Shown here piece after piece: positions 23,416-24,770 of a stretch of DNA of 24,770 nt. Source of the stretch: Lachnospiraceae bacterium UBA6452 (lineage in GTDB: Bacteria; Bacillota; Clostridia; Lachnospirales; Lachnospiraceae); the NCBI GenBank assembly GCA_002441865.1, contig DJNY01000042.1, forward strand, positions 4,708 to 29,477, in the 5' to 3' direction. The position numbers and the translations under genes were made by a program. Within the stretch, counting starts at the first letter, position 1. Every line of letters starts with the position of its first letter. The notes under the pieces were generated by a model. It ran no database searches. It was not told where the DNA came from and was given only the letters and a program-made list of their open reading frames with translations.

Positions 23416-23770
23416 GATAACGAACCTCCCTTCGTAATTTTTCTTTCTCCTCCAACTTCTTGTAGAGGTTTTCTGACCGGTACGGTCTTATTCCCGGCGT
23501 GAGTATCTTCTGCCGGAGCATGAAATATAAAATCTTCTCCGCCGGAAAGCCGTTTTTCTCATACATTGCAAAAAAGAAAAATGGAAGCATTGCCCCCATC
23601 ATTAAAAGTGATGCCGCTGATGTCCCGATCAGTCCCTTCGTAAGAAAATACAGAGGGATGCCCGTGACTGCCGCACCACTGAAACAGATAATCTGTCTTT
23701 TTGTTAAATTCAGTGCCACTTTTGTCTTGATCCCGGACAAATCCTTTGGCACCTGCACAGATATTGCCAT
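23369..23770 (-). CDS. PrgI family membrane protein of the type IV secretion system
   Basis: The 133-aa protein begins MAISVQVPKDLSGIKTKV, the usual PrgI opening. It has two adjacent transmembrane segments (about 25-45 and 47-68), then a NGFPAEKILYFMLR block and a basic helical tail. PrgI proteins are VirB3-like membrane partners of VirB4 in Gram-positive conjugation systems. The ATG at 23770 has two candidate purine-rich sites (GGGAGGGGAGG) upstream. It starts 17 nt after the VirB6-like gene and overlaps virB4 by 47 nt, consistent with coupled expression. Confidence 0.9.
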   Translation of the reverse strand: MAISVQVPKDLSGIKTKVALNLTKRQIICFSGAAVTGIPLYFLTKGLIGTSAASLLMMGAMLPFFFFAMYEKNGFPAEKILYFMLRQKILTPGIRPYRSENLYKKLEEKEKLRREVRYLENKAKGRAEKPQKK

Positions 23771-23787
23771 GTCGTTCCTCCCCTCCC

Positions 23788-24660
23788 TTAGTGCGCATTC
23801 CAGATAGATTTTGACAGAGAACCTGTCTTAAACAGGGAAAAACATAAAATCACGGTATATGCCGCCACCGACCAGAGTGCCGTATGCAGGTTGTCGGCTA
23901 CTGCCACCCCTGCCACCAGCACCGCATAGATTGCGACGCACACCATCATAAAAAATCCCTGAAATGCCAATGCACAAAGTCCCTTAAAATAATTGGTTCC
24001 TATCGTTCCCCACTCCCGGTTGGTTACGGTTGCACAGGGAACGGGTGCTACTGATACATAAAGGTATATTTCAATCATTCGCCCATATAAAATGACGGTG
24101 ATGAGGACGGACATGATTTTCATACATAAACTGACGATCATGGTCTCCATCCCCAGTCCTAACAGCTCGCCTATGCTCATCTCCGAAAACTGGTCATTGA
24201 ACATCGTCTGCAGCGTGTCTGTCACATCAATGCTGGTTTCCCCGCTGATTGCTGCCGCTGCGGAATTGACGATGTGGCTTCCCACATCAAAGACCGCCAT
24301 GACAATATCAAAGGTCTTGCTTAAAAGCATGACTGCAATACACGCTTTCATAAAAAAACGGATAAAGATCGCTGTATTGAAGTCATGCAGGTTATTCTTG
24401 TCAATGACCATAGAAATAAGCTCGTAGACGAGTACAAAACTGATGATCATGCCCGCTATGGGGATCATCACGTTATCGGACAGGGTTTTTATCATGTCAA
24501 AAATACCGGAGTTCCAAGTGCTGGGAGTTTTGCTGACCTCCCCTGCAATCGTGCCTACCTTGTCATTGACATCGGTAAACATGGTTTCAAAGTTTGTCAG
24601 CACCCATCCCTGCAACAGTTCCTTTATGAATTCAGTAATCTTATCAATGATCCCGCCCAT
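23788..24660 (-). CDS. VirB6/TrbL-like polytopic conjugation protein (CD1112-type)
   Basis: The 290-aa integral membrane protein shows about five or six hydrophobic segments (near 62-86, 97-130, 170-205, 226-256 and 260-278). The conserved patch YLYVSVAPVPCAT with NREWGTIG (199-220) is typical of VirB6/TrbL-like proteins of clostridial ICEs (CD0411/CD1112 group). It would form part of the membrane pore for DNA transfer. The ATG at 24660 lies three bases after the Maff2 stop. No strong Shine-Dalgarno is seen, only the end of the upstream gene, so translation probably depends on coupling to maff2. It is followed 17 nt later by prgI. Confidence 0.88.
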   Translation of the reverse strand: MGGIIDKITEFIKELLQGWVLTNFETMFTDVNDKVGTIAGEVSKTPSTWNSGIFDMIKTLSDNVMIPIAGMIISFVLVYELISMVIDKNNLHDFNTAIFIRFFMKACIAVMLLSKTFDIVMAVFDVGSHIVNSAAAAISGETSIDVTDTLQTMFNDQFSEMSIGELLGLGMETMIVSLCMKIMSVLITVILYGRMIEIYLYVSVAPVPCATVTNREWGTIGTNYFKGLCALAFQGFFMMVCVAIYAVLVAGVAVADNLHTALWSVAAYTVILCFSLFKTGSLSKSIWNAH

Positions 24661-24663
24661 GAA

Positions 24664-24770
24664 TTATGAGAACAGTGTGGTAAGCTGTGGAATTACCGTC
24701 TGTGCCACAATGATGATGCCACCGCCACTCATAAGCTGCTTGATACCCTGCGATTTTGCACCCGGATTAT
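24664..24770 (-). CDS. Maff2-family small membrane protein, C-terminal part (cut by window edge)
   Basis: The minus strand from the edge to TAA at 24666-24664 translates to a 34-residue tail. It starts NPGAKSQGIKQLMSGGG and ends in a hydrophobic IIIVAQTVIPQLTTLF segment. This is the C-terminal hallmark of Maff2 proteins, short two-helix membrane proteins (VirB2-pilin-like in size) directly upstream of the VirB6-like gene in these ICEs. The start lies outside the window. Confidence 0.85.
   Translation of the reverse strand, partial: NPGAKSQGIKQLMSGGGIIIVAQTVIPQLTTLFS

Noticed and set aside
1..24770. CRISPR arrays, tRNA, rRNA, retron or diversity-generating element
   Set aside because: No regularly spaced repeats, no RNA gene signatures and no reverse transcriptase motif were found by reading both strands.

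Overview
The window is an internal segment of a large integrative and conjugative element (ICE), or a plasmid-borne relative, of the kind common in gut Clostridia. A Lachnospiraceae-like host is the best guess. The evidence is the gene set and order (Maff2, VirB6/TrbL-like, PrgI, VirB4, M23/NlpC peptidase, DUF4315, DUF4366, topoisomerase III, giant methylase/SNF2 helicase, DUF6674-like, ArdC/YodL protein, plus a MobA-type relaxase). Moderate GC and strong GGAGG Shine-Dalgarno (SD) sites in front of nearly every gene also fit. No integrase, attachment site, oriT, coupling protein (VirD4) or antibiotic-resistance gene is visible, so both ends of the element lie outside the window.

Layout. Positions 1-951 (+) are the 3' part of a relaxase gene. 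Positions about 997-2372 (+) are a self-contained cargo module: promoter, an Rpn/PD-(D/E)XK nuclease gene with a GTG start, a 60-codon gene, and an intrinsic terminator. From 24770 down to 2398 everything is on the minus strand. The order is maff2 (partial), virB6-like, prgI, virB4, a bifunctional cell-wall hydrolase, DUF4315, DUF4366 and topB, packed with overlaps or gaps of a few bases. After a 114-nt leader come the 2,693-aa helicase/methylase, the DUF6674-like coiled-coil protein and an ArdC-YodL protein. The relaxase and cargo module therefore converge on the transfer operon.

How it works together (inference from families). The PrgI/VirB4/VirB6/Maff2 proteins form a Gram-positive type IV secretion channel. 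The M23+NlpC/P60 enzyme opens the wall, and the DUF4366 protein is an exported, membrane-anchored Ig-like surface protein. TopB, the helicase/methylase, DUF6674 and the ArdC protein would process or protect the transferred DNA, and the relaxase nicks it.

Most interesting observations. (1) A complete TnpV-family ORF is nested in another frame inside the giant helicase gene. (2) The last three proteins of the operon end with the same [RI/V]SVKEKL tail, and two of them also share an ArdC-like N-terminus, suggesting a common docking or co-transfer signal. (3) A leader between topB and the helicase contains two mini-ORFs and a terminator hairpin with a U7 run, and the second mini-ORF runs through the hairpin into the helicase start, which looks like an attenuator. 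(4) A second terminator-like hairpin precedes the ArdC gene. (5) The Rpn gene has an SD-masking leader hairpin and a possible internal start, resembling E. coli Rpn intragenic antitoxins.
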